Shown here: piece by piece, positions 11,080-23,433 of the stretch
Numbering within the stretch: the first letter of the stretch is position 1
Layout of the letters: the number at the start of each line of letters is the position of its first letter
DNA from: Chelydra serpentina
Lineage: Eukaryota > Chordata > Testudines > Chelydridae
Reading direction: 5' to 3'
Length of the DNA: 64,000 nucleotides
Assembly (NCBI GenBank): GCA_037349315.1
Contig: JBAIAC010000024.1
Span: forward strand, 34,149,501 to 34,213,500
The notes under the pieces: generated by a model
Told to the model about the DNA's origin: nothing
Seen by the model: only the letters and a program-made list of their open reading frames with translations
Database searches by the model: none
Translations under genes and position numbers: made by a program

Positions 11080-12620
11080 CATTTAAAGCCTTATACACAG
11101 GACTACTAATGGAAGAAGAGGAAAAAGGAATATACAGATTCGCCATGATTGGGGAAAGAAGGACAGAGAACAGGGCAACTGTAAGGTGTCAAACATGAAA
11201 ACACAAGAGTACTGGTGGAAGATGGTGAAATCTTTAGGAAGTGGCAGCAGTTTTTACGAGAAACTGCTCAGCGTAGAGAATCCAAAGCAATTGTTGAGGG
11301 AAGTATGTGCAAGCAACAATCTCAAGACTGATCACCATGCTACCAGACAGTATACCAACTGAGGCATGAGGAGGTAGTGATAATGACAAACTTTTTCAGC
11401 TTAATTCGCCATACTGGAAAAATGCCCAACAAGTGGAGGAAGAGCATGCTAGTCCCTATCTTCAAGCATAAAGGAGATATTCAAGAATGTAGTAATTACT
11501 AACTCATCAAGTTACATAACAAGATGTCTAAAAAAAGTTATTGAGAAAAGACTTTGGGATGATCTGGAGCACCAATGAAATGGCAACTGATTCAGGTTTA
11601 TGCCAACAAAGTCACCAATGGATGCAGTGTTTGCAGCCTGAACATTGCAGGAGCAGAAGTCCTGGGAGAAATGCTAGGAATTGCACTTGATGTTCATGGA
11701 TTTAGAACAGGCTTATGATAAAGTTCCTAGAGAATCAGTATATGGTCCCCGTGGTTGTGCAAAATGCTGGAGGCATATGTTCAGTCTATCATGGACATGT
11801 ATGGAGGATAACAATAGTGAGAAGTAGCAGGAACTACAGTGAGTCATTCACTCTGAGGGTAGGTCTACATCAAAGATCAGCCTTACACCCTTTCCTATTT
11901 GTGATTTTAAATGGATACCTTGACACAGTATATTAAGGAAGAGGCTCCATGGAGCATGCTTATCACAGATGGTATTATGTTGTGCCATAAAGATAAATAT
12001 GAACTGGAAAGGGACCTAGAAGTATGGTGGGTTGCATTAGAAGAACATGGCTTAAGAATCAGCAAAAAACAGAATACTTGTGATGCTTCATTAAGATGGA
12101 CAATGAGAAGCCAGTAAAACTAGACTGTATAGAGTTAAAGTCTATATAACAATGTATATACCTTGGTTTAAGTGTTGAACTATGATTCTTTGTGATAAGA
12201 ATATGACAAATAAACTAAAGAGCAAAGCATATAAGATCATGATTAGGCCAGTCATGATGTATGGGTTGGAATTCTGGCCAATAAGGGAGAGAGAAATACA
12301 ACTACTTCACACTGCGGAAATGAGAATGCAGGTGGATGCTAAGTAAGAGGAGAGCTGATAGACTATGTAATTAAATAGTATGCAAAGTAGCCCCCATCAC
12401 AGAAAAACTGAGGTGACAGATGGCTGGTCAAGTGAGATGATGATATGTGGGATAAGTTGTCCACAGAGTATAAGAGCTAGTAGTCATGGGACAAAGACCA
12501 CGAGGAAGACCTAGAAAAGGGAGATTTGAGACCCTGAAGACAGGCATGAAGAAGGTTGGTATCAGTGTGGAAGACTCACTTGACAAGAATGCTTGGAGAT
12601 TAAGAACAAGAGCCATCAAC
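11080..12620 (+). pseudogene. Dead RTE-type LINE reverse transcriptase
   Basis: Conceptual translation in shifting frames gives a run of reverse-transcriptase blocks in order: MP(N)KWRKSMLVPIFKHKGDI near 11430, DLEQAYDKVPRES near 11705-11735, GLHQRSALHPFLFVILNGYL near 11860-11925, and a KYELERDLEVWW block near 11995. These are RTE-clade motifs. The catalytic FADD box has decayed to ITDG near 11965. Stops and frameshifts break every frame, and the longest open piece is under 75 codons. A tail resembling GRPRGRPRKGRFETLK near 12500 marks the C-terminus. The element is old and inactive. Confidence 0.72.
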
Positions 12621-12699
12621 ACCATTTGATGGCAGTGGGAGAAGGAAAATGATGTAGAGGCTTGAGGAGAGTAGGAAGGGAGGGAAAGGAGAGGGAATG

Positions 12700-15108
12700 G
12701 AAACAAGTGGTAAGAGGAGGGTTTTTCTTGTTAGATTATAGAGATACATTTAAACTCTTTACACATACTCCTGGGACACTCAAGTTACCTTCTTTTAAGA
12801 AGGGACAATGATACTAACCCCCTTTCTATGACACTGAGATCTACTTATGAAAAGCACTATATAGGAGCTAGATTTTTTTGCATTATTATTATTAAGCTGT
12901 GTTCCCCACTCTAGGGATGTTCCAGGAATAATGGCCTTCCTATCAGTTAGTAACTTTGACTTTCATCAGTTTTAGAGCATTTTCACATTGCGATCTGTGG
13001 GAAAACAATTTTTCCTACCATCCTCCTAATGCGGTAGCCCTACTTGAGGATTATTTTTAATCTTTTATTCTTCTCTCTAATTTGGTCATTATGCTGAGAC
13101 ATTTTTTTAAAAAGTGCTAGCAGGTTTTGTGCCATCAATAAACTGGTTGATAATAGGTAATGCTCAAACAGTTTCCATCTGGGTCCCAAGATAATACGTT
13201 CATCTGCATACATATTCATCAAGCATCCTAGAAATAAACAAAGCATTCGCCTATTAGTTAACAATATGCTCTGCTTGTCCCCTAAGCAGGAAACTATCCA
13301 GCACTTGAACCTCCAAAAGCCAGTCTGTTTAAACCTGATCCCAATGAAAATGAGCAGATAGGACTTCAGAGGGCTTCGGATCAGGCCCTATTAGAGTTGC
13401 ACTAATAAGTATATACCTTAATTTTTTTAATAAGTGGTGGGGGAGGTTCTCCTTGCAACCAAAAAGATGCATTAGAAACAAAGTTATTAGATAAAACCCA
13501 ACACTATCCAGAGAATTAAATGAACACATTATACTTCAAAGTATTTGACTTCTATCTAAAGCAGTGTCAAACACATCCTGTCTATTGAAATATGTTTTCT
13601 TTTTTCATTTTAGATAATATAATTTGTCATGGTTCACAATTTCCTGTTCATTTATCATTAGGATTTGTTGCTTGAAAGCAGTCAACATAGCAAGGCAAAT
13701 AAAAAGGAAATTTCTTGAGAATTACATTATGCTAAATAAATGCTGATACTGATGTTTTGTTATCAGTGCCTTCTAAATCCCAACAAATAAATCCCTCACT
13801 GAACAAGAATTGACTTCTGGGGGAAAAAAATCACCTAGGAAAGCCAAATTGCTGTATATTTTGGACTGAACAGGTTTGGAATTAAGTTTGTTTGGTTTTT
13901 TACTTTTCAAAATTTGACGTTCTTTGCTCTTAAATTTGAGTCCCGAGTGAAAATATCAGAGTAGGTAAAGAAAAGAAAAGAAAAAAACAAGAAAATGCCT
14001 TTTCAGTTAAATGCAAGGATACCTCTGAAAATTAGGGAAGGCTGAAATCTATTTGCCCACAGAAAAGGAAATAGATTTTTGACATTATTTAGGATCAAAT
14101 AGCCTGCACATGGATTTGGGATTTAAAATATGTAAAGCACTGGGTTTTGCTAAATATGATCTTTCATATAAAGAACCAGTTGACTGCTATGGATTTTAAT
14201 AACACTTAATTCTTTTTCAAAAACAATCCTATTTGAAATCAGTTTAATATTTAGCTCAGTGACAGTTTTCACAAAGCCAGTCAATAAAGGCTCTATTCAT
14301 CTGTAATGATCCATAGCCTTGAGCAATGCACAGGGTCATGGCTCCTTGCTTTGTAGTAAGTCAACAGCTGACTTATTCAGTAAAAACATCTGCCTGCCTG
14401 TGGAAGCCATTTTCTTCTTTTACCTTTATCCAGGCGTAGCAATAAATCCTCCTCCCTTTGTGGATCTTAGCACCTAATTCATGAAGCCCCACCTGAGAGT
14501 GGAGGAACTCCGTGTGGTTGCCAGATGTTATTGGGCTACACAGCTTGGCTTCCAAATCAACTCAAGTGTTTCTTTGTTAATGCCTGACTTTCGCCTTTGC
14601 TGGTGCTGTATACGTGTGATAAAGATGTGGAATGGGAGGGGAGTATATCTCTTTCCTATGAACAAAGAACCCATAACCTTCCACCAGCTTTTATATATTT
14701 TGTCTGATCTCTTTTATAAGTCCCGAGTTGATTATTACCCTTAAATTCCATTGAGATAAAAGAGCTCAGTACCTCACAGGATCGAGTCAGCTTCTTTGCA
14801 GCTGATCTTGGTGTTCATCAGATTGCCAAGGTGAGCAGACTTCAGAACAGGTAAATGGTATTCAGTGGTACCCTCTGTCATCAGTAAATGAAATAAGTGA
14901 ACATACCAGGCCTGACCCCAGTCCCAGTGAAAACAATAGAAAACACCTATTAACTTAAAGGGACACCAATCTGAAAAACAAAACAAAACCCACATTCCTT
15001 CTTGTGACTGTTGTACCTATAAAGATGACTAGTAAGATTCCCGTAACTGAAAAAAATAAAAATAAAAAGTATTTTGCAAAACAATATTTCTCTTTTATTT
15101 CCAGTTTG
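12700..15108. other. No recognised gene or repeat
   Basis: AT-rich sequence without a recognisable exon. Short frames only. I see no clear repeat ends or target duplications. Confidence 0.4.
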
Positions 15109-15541
15109 TGGCAATTCTTCAACAAAAAAAACTTCAAAAACAGACTTCAACGAGAAACTGCAGAGCTGGAATTAATTTGCAAACTGGACACCATCAAATC
15201 TGGCCTGAATAAATACTGGGAGTGGATGGGTCACTACAAAAAGTAGTTTTCCCTCTGCTGATACTCATACCTTCTTGTCAACTGTTGACAACAGGCCACT
15301 TCCATCTTAATTAAATTGGCCTCATAAGCACGAACCCCCACACTTGGTAAGGCAACTCCCATCTTTTCATGTGCTGTGTATATATGTATATACACACACA
15401 CATATATACACACACACATACACTGCTTACTTTGTATTTTTCACTCCATGCTTATGCCCAAATAAATTTGTTAGGCTCGAAGATGCCACAAGGACGCCTC
15501 ATTGTTTTTGCCAATACAGACTAACACGGCTACCACTCTGG
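15109..15541 (+). mobile_element. 5'-truncated Penelope-like element lacking its hammerhead-like core
   Basis: Begins at CAATTCTTCAACAAAAAA, equivalent to the C-terminal coding end of the copy at 27950, and contains the last coding block (ELICKLDTIKSGLNK), the untranslated region, a TA/CA microsatellite (about 15378-15422) and the tail to CGGCTACCACTCTG. Compared with the copy ending at 28449, 32 bases are missing at the junction near 15451, between ACTCCATGC and TTATGCCC. The missing part is the CTGATGA...GAAA hammerhead-like segment. Confidence 0.78.
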
Positions 15542-18124
15542 GACTTTCTGCATTTGGCAGCACTTTGTATGCAGTCAGTTTCATTGAGGGGACATGGAAT
15601 GCTACTGGGTGCATTAGCTGGTCCCTCGGCCCAGCATAGAATTGAACATCTTTGGTGTTCAATCTAATTCCCACTGAAGTCAGAGAAGTTTTTACTTTCT
15701 AGTGGAAACTGGATCAGGCCCTAGATTCTTATCCTGCCTTGTCTGGATCTACCACATATAGGGGGTGGCAGAAAGGGCTCCATGACCCATCCTTCCTGCA
15801 CACAAGTCAGAGATGAATTTTGCTCTGAGATGTCAAAATAATTTTGACCCTCACTAATAGGTTGAGAAATGGTGAGTCACCTTAAATTAATGTGGCTCCC
15901 CATTTTCTTTAAATCATAAGACCACAGTGACTTTGGGAAAATTGATTTACTCTGAGTTCCTGGGGCATTAAAATATATAAGCTGCTAAATTTTAGCTATG
16001 GAACAAATTATGCATAGATTTCAAGCCAGTCTGAACTAGTAAATCATTGAGGAATTTGTGGATAAAACACTAATCAGAAGGATTATAATCCATTCAGACA
16101 GCTATTTTGACCTTGGGGAAAAAAGGAAGTACATCAAGTCAGTTTATATTACTAAATTATTAAAACAGTTATGAATTTATTTACAGAATTATTAAAATTA
16201 TTAAAGCTGAATTACTTGAGTGCTGTTAAAAGGCTTGAATTTGCCTGGAAGAACTGTCTAATTTTACATCCGTAGAGCTGGTCTTCTGTCCCATTTGGGC
16301 TTTCAGAGAGATTTTCCTCAGCACAAAATAGGCAAATCCTACATATTTGTTTGTATTATAGGCAGAAATAAAAATACAGCATGTTATCCTAAATAGCCTT
16401 CATGAACTGCAAATCAGTGTCTATGCACCTGTGCATATATACACTGATTTGCAATTATTTTATATATTATATTACATATATAATACACATACACACACTG
16501 TAGACTTCTGATACTGCAATCATTTCAACAGCACCATATTTGGCAAACTTAATTTTAAGACATCTTACATTTGTCATTAGAAGGAAAGGGGATAACTAGA
16601 TATTTAGCCCTATGGGGGGTATTTCTATTATGCTAATACACAATTTAATTATTCTCATGGCAATGAGTGTAGAATTAAGTTTCTCAAATTAAATTGTTAA
16701 TGATCTAATTTTTTTCCAGAAAAATTTAGACCAGAGTACAGGTCTTCAGTCCTTGCACTCAGACAAAAAACAAAACAAAACTTACCACTCAGCTCAATGT
16801 GCAGTGCATTGTGGAATTTTGACTGTCAAAGCACAAGATGAAGTGGTGAGCAGGACAGTGAGTTTCTCAGAATAAAGCTTAAGGCCCCTATTCTGATGTT
16901 GCTTGCAGCCCCTGTATACTAGCGCTGTGGGTGTAAAGGGGCCATAATGCGGGTAGATCACCCCACCGGGGAAAGCTGCTCGTGTTGTCTCTTTATGCTA
17001 CTATCCACGCACTGATTTTGAACTGCATCTTAGATGGTATTCAAAAACCACACATTAAGAAAAAAGTTACTGGAATGAGTAACAGATCATGTAAACAAAT
17101 ATTAAAAAGGTATAGAACATGAATCTAGAGCAAAAATTCTAATCCAAGAGATAACATGAAAATAGGTATTATTTGTGTATACTGCTCTCCTCAGGACACC
17201 CAGAACCATAAACCACAGTATAACCACTCTGCCTCAGCATGGCAGAGCTTTGTTGGGGCTTAAACTGTCCGCTCCCTGCCACCCCAGTCTGTCTACCTCA
17301 CCAGCACACTCCCTGAGACTCTGCCAGTCTTAACTTTGCCTTGCAGGTAACAATCAGTGAACCCTAGTTTCCCAGAAACATCTCTTTGCAGTGTCTAATC
17401 CCTCTCACCAGACACTTCAAAAAATCATCATTATCTCGCCGCCTCCAAAGAGACAGCATACACACCAGCCTGTTAGGTAAACTGAGGCTCCCTCTTCACT
17501 TCAATATAAATGACCCTGAGATGGTTTAAAGTAAAACTAAAAATAAGTGCTACTAAGCAAGAGAAAGAGAGACAGGTATAGTTACAAATAAACAAAAAAC
17601 GCTGCCTAAAACTTAATTCAAGCAAACTATGTCATTGCCTAATCAGCTCTGTCACTTACAGCATCTCCAGCCCTTCTTGTTAACAGATTCAAAGAGTGCC
17701 GCCCCCTTCATCCCCTAAGACTTGTGATGGATAACTAGAGTGTCTTTTTGCTCTCCTTATATTGCCTACAGTCCATTGTCTTTGCCTCAGGAGCCAGGAT
17801 GACTTCCTGGGGATGGAGACTCTGTCCCAAGATGAGCTGACTAAGCTGCTGCTTGTTAACTTGATTGCTTTGTTTACTTTATACGTAAATGTACTTTCAT
17901 TCTCCTCTTTCTGTAATCAAGCTAGTCAGACAGGTATATCCACATTCCTTTGTGGAATGCAGACTTTATCTAGTCACTATCTCCAAAAACACATTTTAAG
18001 AACATATTTCCAGATTCTTGCCTAGGTGATTATCACCTGCATTTAGTTTCTACAGCTGGCGAGGAGAAATGCCCAATCTTATCTGATCTGTGGGTTCTTA
18101 GACAAAAGGGTCTCACATGATGAA
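15542..18124. other. No recognised gene; possible unclassified repeats
   Basis: No exon is visible. The stretch 17200-18120 is C-rich then AT-rich and may belong to an interspersed repeat into which the next PLE inserted, but I cannot assign it to a class. A (TA/CA)n patch sits near 16435-16500. Confidence 0.35.
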
Positions 18125-18645
18125 CCAATCCTCGCTTACAGACAGCCCCCAACCTGAAGCAAATACTCACCAGCAACCACACACCGTACAACAAAAACAC
18201 TAACCCAGGAACCTATCCTTGCAACAAAGCCCGATGCCAACTCTGTCCACATATCGATTCAAGTGATACCATCATAGGACCTAATAACATCAGACACGCC
18301 ATCAGGGGATCATTCACCTGCACATCTACCAATGTGATATATGCCATCATGTGCCAGCAATGCCCCTCTGCCATGTACATTGGCCAAACCGGACAGTCTC
18401 TACGCAAAAGAATAAACGGACATAAATCTGACATCAGGAATCATAACATTCAAAAACCAGTAGGAGAACATTTCAACCTCCCTAAACCACTCAGTGACAG
18501 ACTTGAGGGTCATAATTTTGCAACAAATAAACTTCAAAATCAGGCTACAACGAGAAGCTGTTGAACTTGAATTGATATGCAAACTAGATGCCATCAACTC
18601 AGGATTAAATAGAGACTTGGAATGGCTTGGCCATTACGTTAATTG
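18125..18645 (+). pseudogene. PLE GIY-YIG endonuclease domain, frameshifted
   Basis: The conceptual protein shows cysteine pairs (CNKARCQLC), then the motifs VIYAIMCQQC, MYIGQTGQSLRKRINGHKS and PVGEHFNLP. VIY and YIG are the two halves of the GIY-YIG signature and the arginine in RKRINGH is the likely catalytic one. In PLEs this domain follows the reverse transcriptase and nicks the target. An extra base near 18487 shifts the frame, after which the true C-terminus (LELICKLDAINSGLNRDLE) continues in another frame. The domain core is intact but the gene is not. Confidence 0.85.
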
Positions 18646-18849
18646 AATCTATTTCCCTTAAGTTAATGATCCTCATTCACACCTGTGTGTCAACTGTCCA
18701 CAATGGCCATCTTGTTTATCACTTCAAAGGTTTTTCTTCCCCTGCTGTTATGGTTCCTCTCAATTAATTAGCCTCTTAAGGTTGGTATACGCACTTCCAC
18801 CTTATCATGTTTCTCTGACTGTATAAATATCTGTCTACTGTATGTTTCA

Positions 18850-18905
18850 TTCCATGCATCCGATGAAGTGGGTTCTAACCCACGAAAGCTTATGCTGAAA
18901 TAAAT
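18850..18905 (+). ncRNA. Hammerhead-ribozyme-like core in PLE 3' region
   Basis: The layout is box 1 CCGATGA (18860-18866, consensus CTGATGA), stem II GTGGG (18868-18872) pairing with CCCAC (18879-18883), box 2 GAAA (18884-18887), and a short stem III AGC-TTAT-GCT. PLEs are known to carry hammerhead ribozymes in their terminal repeats. Two positions look damaged: the U of box 1 is C, and the base at the expected cleavage site is G, which does not support cleavage. I find no convincing stem I. Likely a decayed ribozyme. Confidence 0.45.
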
Positions 18906-18952
18906 TTGTTAGTCTCTAAGGTGCCACAAGTATTTCTTTCTTTCTTATTTTC

Positions 18953-21087
18953 ATTTTCTTATTGTCTCCGTAGGTGGGTCCTATTTTGGGATTAAGAGAG
19001 TTGGGATATCATTTTTGAGAGCCAGAAGGAATCATTAGCTCTTAATCATTCAAGGCCCATGAGTCCCATATATCCCTTACAACATCTCTCAGTGATATTC
19101 CTGACCAACACATCACCATTTACACATTGATAGCTTTAAGATACTTTTTGGAGACTTATCACAACAACTGTGTGTAGGGGATAGTGAGTGTGTCAGGCTT
19201 AGTATGAGTTAGTGGGCCTTCTGCTGGCAGGCATTGAGGTGCTCTTAGGATCACACTGTGTGCTTCTGTCACTTTAAAAACCAGTGATCTATATATAGCA
19301 ACTATGAAGAAATGACATAGCTTTGTGATGTAATTGCAACTTTAAGGCAAAATGTACCTCTCCGGTCTGTACTGCAGACCTCTATTACATATGCTGAACT
19401 TGTTCCATTGTGGAACAACCACTGGTGTCACATGCCAGCTATTCAAGAGAGCTTCACACTGCTAACAAGGGATCCACAATGTGGATCAAAGAGGAAAGTT
19501 TTGTCCTATACGAGAAACTAAAGGGGGGAACTTAGAATCACTAAAAGCTATTGTAAATGTTAATTATTAAGTGATTGTTTGGCCTTCATGTCATTCAAAA
19601 ATAGTTTTCACATATCCTGCAAGTACTTTCCCCCTGCTGATATAAAACTAGATTTTTTTTTTGCCTGGTAACATGCAGCAAAATTATTTTGGCAAGATGT
19701 CTGCAGAGAAGATTGCTCTGGGAGCCATCATTTCCCCCCCATAGAAGGTAATGTACCAAAACAATTGCACCACTGAGGGGACAACCTTTTGAAGGAGTAT
19801 CTTAAATATTTTCTATGTCCATGTCTTATGAACTCAAATCTCTAATAAGTGAATGAGACTAGGAAATAAGAAATCGCCATACCACCCACAGTAGACAGAG
19901 TCACTTCTGCGGGAGTAATATGTGAATTCTACACACTGAGCAAATTCCACACACCAAATAAATGTATAAGGGACTGAGAAAAAAAATGGTACAATAATTC
20001 TAACATAAGCAAAACAGAGCAAAAAAACAGCTGTCAATTCTACACAGGGAACCTTGACTCCCATATATCACTCTCCCTTCATGTGAGGATTATTGTTTTA
20101 ATCAGGTCGTCTATCTATTCTATGCTTAGTACAAAAAGAAAAAAACCCATACCAAACAAAACCACATATTGATGCTAACGGGCTAATCATGGACCCCGCA
20201 TGCAGCCCAGCAAGTCACCACTCTATAGCTGGTACTAAACCCTCAGGGTTGAGCCACTGGCTGCTGCAATCCACCCTCTGGAAGGATTTGACTAGTGAAC
20301 ATGCACAGTCATGGATCCTCTGGAACTGGGCCGGTCCTGATACTACCCAAAATACCACAGCATGCTGTGCAGAGCACAGCTCCATAGTGCACAGGGGTTG
20401 CCAACCTTCCCCGCACCAAGCATCACACATTTTGCTCCCTCTAAAACAATAAAACTGGCTACATTCAGGGAGAGAGGGCAATGTTTTGTCTCAGAAGAAA
20501 TCGTGAACCTAGATAAAGAGGGAATAAAAGGACCCACCTCTGTTAGTGGATCATATGGTACAGCCCCACAGGTACTGATGAGCTAAAATGGAAACTAATT
20601 TCAAACCATGTTTGCCATGGCCATCCAGGGGCTGCATACCTGCATCAGTGCTCTCAATCTGCCTCAAGAGGGGGAGGGAAAGTACTTTCCCTGCAGCATC
20701 TGCATAGGCCCCTTTCACAAAGATGGATTACTTTGACTAAATAGCCTGGGGCCAGGATTTGGCCCTGGATGAGTTTTAAAGACTCAGCATGGGAGTTTTA
20801 AAAACTCAGCAGCCCTGGCCAGCCTTTTTCTATTGAAGTCAATGGGAGTCACCCTTCTTTATTACTTGCTACAGACTAGTCAGAGAGATGCCACATTCTC
20901 CAGATCAAGGACTTTTGTTTTCTGGTTCCCTAATCTGTTTCATGGCACTTTTAGTTTTTTCATCAACTTAATTAAGTGCATTTGTTAGAGTTGAGCATAT
21001 TTCCCTGATGCTTTGTAGTCAAAAGCTGTTTGAAACGGGGCTCAAAAGCTGTTAGCATTAATGCAGATCTTCTACATGCAGCTATAC
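18953..21087. other. No recognised gene
   Basis: No exon or named repeat is clear. The words GAGAGCCAGAAGGAATCATTA near 19016 resemble a CR1 end, but the match is too short to call. Short frames have no domain. Confidence 0.4.
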
Positions 21088-21120
21088 TGTGTGTGTGTGT
21101 GTGTGTATGTGTATATATAA

Positions 21121-21152
<32 letters not shown>
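21088..21152. repeat. Self-complementary (GT)n-(TA)n-(AC)n microsatellite
   Basis: A GT run, then a TATATA centre, then an AC run of similar length. The two halves are complementary and could form a hairpin of about 30 bp. It abuts the left end of the inverted PLE insertion. Confidence 0.85.
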
Positions 21153-21381
21153 AAAACAACAGGGAGTCTGGTGGCACCTTAAAGATTAACAGATTTATTT
21201 GGGCATAAGCTTTAGTGGGTAAAAAACTCACTTCTTCAGATGCATGGAGACTCTAGGCATCTGAAGAAATGGGGTTTTTTTGCCTGTGAAAGCTTATGCC
21301 CAAATAAATCTGTTAGTCTTTAAGGTGCCACCAGACTCCCCGTTGTTTTTGTGGATACAGACTAACACAGCTACCCCTCTG
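21153..21381. mobile_element. Penelope-like tails, head-to-head
   Basis: A - strand tail (about 21153-21245, GGTGGCACCTTAAAGATTAA) meets a + strand tail (about 21250-21381, GTTAGTCTTTAAGGTGCC ... ACAGCTACCCCTCTGATG), giving an inverted repeat centred near 21247. The sequence is a different subfamily from those at 2.2 and 18.1 kb (AATCTGTTAGTCTTTAAGG, CACCAGACTCC). The hammerhead-like box 1 is CTGAAGA and so is degenerate. I could not define a target duplication because the left flank is a microsatellite. Confidence 0.72.
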
Positions 21382-21457
21382 ATGTATGTATTTAAGCATT
21401 TATAAGGAACATACAGAAGGAAACACATGCATGATGTTTGCTGATGGTAGTCTATGC

Positions 21458-21569
21458 CAGTGGTGGGCAACCTGCAGCCCGTCAGGGTAATCCGCTGACG
21501 GGGCCGCCAGACAGTTTGTTTACATTTGCGGGATCGCGATCTACTGGTTGGTGACCGCTCCTGTAAACA
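21458..21569 (+). mobile_element. Truncated hAT-type end (CAGTGGTGGGCAACC)
   Basis: Starts CAGTGGTGGGCAACCTGCAG, continues GGTAATCCGCTGACGGGG and GACAGTTTGTTTACAT, all shared with the fragment at 52232. No matching right end is present, so only the left part survives. Confidence 0.55.
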
Positions 21570-21869
21570 GTCAAACAGCAAGATGGAAAAGGAGACAAAG
21601 AAAATCTTAAAATCCACACACACAGGTGAAAGAAAACAGCATGATGTATCTTTCCTACCAGACTCCTTCTGCTCAACTGAATAGAACACTATGAGTGGGA
21701 GCTTAACTATAAAAGTGAGGGCAAACACCCCAAGTTCTCTCTCTCCCTGTCCATTTCTTTCTTTGCACCTAAGATGACAAAAAAACAGCCATTGGCCTTT
21801 CGGGGAGGCCTGAACATTTTGGTCAGTAATTATGTTGAAGGATGTGGTAAGAACTTTACCTTGATTCAA

Positions 21870-22640
21870 GTATAGTTTGTTAAGTTAGGCACTAGTAAGT
21901 GTTCTTGTTCTTGTAACCATTTCTGACTTTTATGCCTCATTATTTATATGTACTTAAAATCCCATCTTCTTTTATTAATAAACTTGTTTTATTGTTTGAT
22001 CCAATCCGGTGTTTTAAATTATTGTCTAGGTAACTCCATTTAAGGTGGCAACTTGTTGTGTATTATTCCCTTAAAGGGACAATGGCTCTAATATCTGTGG
22101 GCTGTCCAGAAGAGGGCTAGGCAGTACAGAACTTATGTTTGTGAGGGGAAATCTGAGACTGTGAGTGTGTTGGGATCACCCGGAGAAGTAACCAAGGGTG
22201 GTAAAAGCCAGAGTGTCACCCACGGGTGGGCGGCAGGTTGCAATTACACGCATACACTCAGAGATGTGACTTGAAGGCTGGCAGACTATTTGTGAGTGAC
22301 CCGGGTGGAGCTACTGCAGCAAGGCATTGTAAGGCACCCAAGCTTGCAGGGCAGGAGTGACACAGACCCTCACTGGTTTGGATTGCACCCCAAAGGTTAC
22401 AGTGGCTCCTCCCCATCAGATGCTGTAGAGCTTTTCTCTAGGGTGGCTCCTGCTCTATCTGGGTTACAGCTTTTTATCACAGCTGTTGTTAAGCAGCCAT
22501 TCAGCCCCATCTGTGGGTGGGGTAATTGCTCTCTTCATTACCAATTTAGTGTTTGCTGCCACGTAGGGTCTACACACCCCATCACAGGGCTGAATTACTG
22601 CTGCCTTCCATTGGTGTTCTAGAGTAGGGACATAGAGCTC
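21870..22640 (+). repeat. Possible retroelement-like repeat, class unclear
   Basis: Contains a polyadenylation-like TTAATAAACTTG near 21975 and a long region without coding capacity. The composition and layout resemble the terminal part of an interspersed retroelement, but I see no defined ends, primer-binding site or coding block, so this is a weak call. Confidence 0.25.
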
Positions 22641-23141
22641 CAAGTGTATCTGCATAGGAGGCAATTATAATTTGGCTTCCACATGCTGGCGAGGTCAGAC
22701 AGTGCTCCCCACAGTGTTCTTTGTGACATCATGAGGTCTTGACAATGGTGTCATTGCTGTACTCTGTCAAGAGCCAGGAGGGTTATTCTTGGAGATTGGT
22801 CACTATGCTTTTACCAGCTCACAGGATTTTATCATGTGACTCAATATTTGATATACTTCCTAAAGCTGCAACTCCTGGAATCATTCAGCTACGTGAGACG
22901 TTCAGTTTATTTAAAAAACAAAACAACCACCAAAACATTTCCAACCCTCACAGTTGGGGAGAAAAGCTTGGAAACCTGACTTGCATGAGCCCTAATGGGC
23001 CAGAAACCAAAATGAAGCCCACATTTGTTACTTTTTAAGAAGTCTTGTGATTTTTAAGCCCATTTCATGTTTTTGGAGCCTTCCTCAATTCTTCCACACC
23101 TGAGGTTGGCAGTACTGATACAGCAGCACTTACTGTGCCCA

Positions 23142-23433
23142 GGGCTACACTAGGGGAGGGGGGGTCGATCTACGATACGCAGCTCCAGCTACGTGAATAA
23201 CGTAGCTGAAGTCGGCGTATCATAATCGACTTACCTGACCATGAGGACGGCGGCGAGTCGATCGCTGCCGCTCCCCCGTCGACTCCGCTTCCGCCGCTCG
23301 ATGACGTGGATTTCCGGAGCCGACGGGGAGCGCGATCGGGGATCGATTAATCGCATCTTAACGAGATGCGAAAAATCGATCCCCGATAGATCGATTGCTA
23401 CCCGCCGATCTGGCGGGTAGTGAAGACAAGCCC
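23142..23433. mobile_element. CpG-rich multi-hairpin miniature element
   Basis: The ends are GGGCTACACTAG at the left and AGTGAAGACAAGCCC at the right, an imperfect inverted pair. Inside are at least three hairpins: GTCGATCTACGATACGC pairing with GCGTATCATAATCGAC (about 23165-23230), GGGGATCGATTAATCGCATC pairing with GATGCGAAAAATCGATCCCC (about 23338-23386), and CTACCCGCC pairing with GGCGGGTAG (about 23399-23420). CpG density is far above the surroundings. A frame on the - strand is a composition effect. Superfamily likely PIF/Harbinger-like, an inference from the ends. Confidence 0.65.

Larger units (their letters stand above)
18125..18952 (+). mobile_element. Penelope-like element, 5'-truncated, with GIY-YIG endonuclease remnant
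   Basis: Opens inside the coding region (YRQPPNLKQILTSN-type peptide) and runs through the GIY-YIG domain, a stop near 18645, an untranslated region, a hammerhead-like core (18855-18903) and the GTTAGTCTCTAAGGTGCC tail, ending in TTTCTTATTTTC. Reverse transcriptase is absent because of 5' truncation. It is about 10% different from the copy at 27503-28449, so both seem old. The 3' end stops before the CGGCTACCACTCTG block that ends some other copies. Confidence 0.85.

Noticed and set aside
18334..18564. Host GIY-YIG endonuclease gene
   Set aside because: The frame lies in a PLE copy with a PLE-type 3' tail and is frameshifted; the host has no need to be invoked.
21870..22640. Endogenous retrovirus LTR
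   Set aside because: A polyadenylation-like signal is present, but I see no TG...CA ends, duplication, primer-binding site or coding block, so only a weak repeat call is given.
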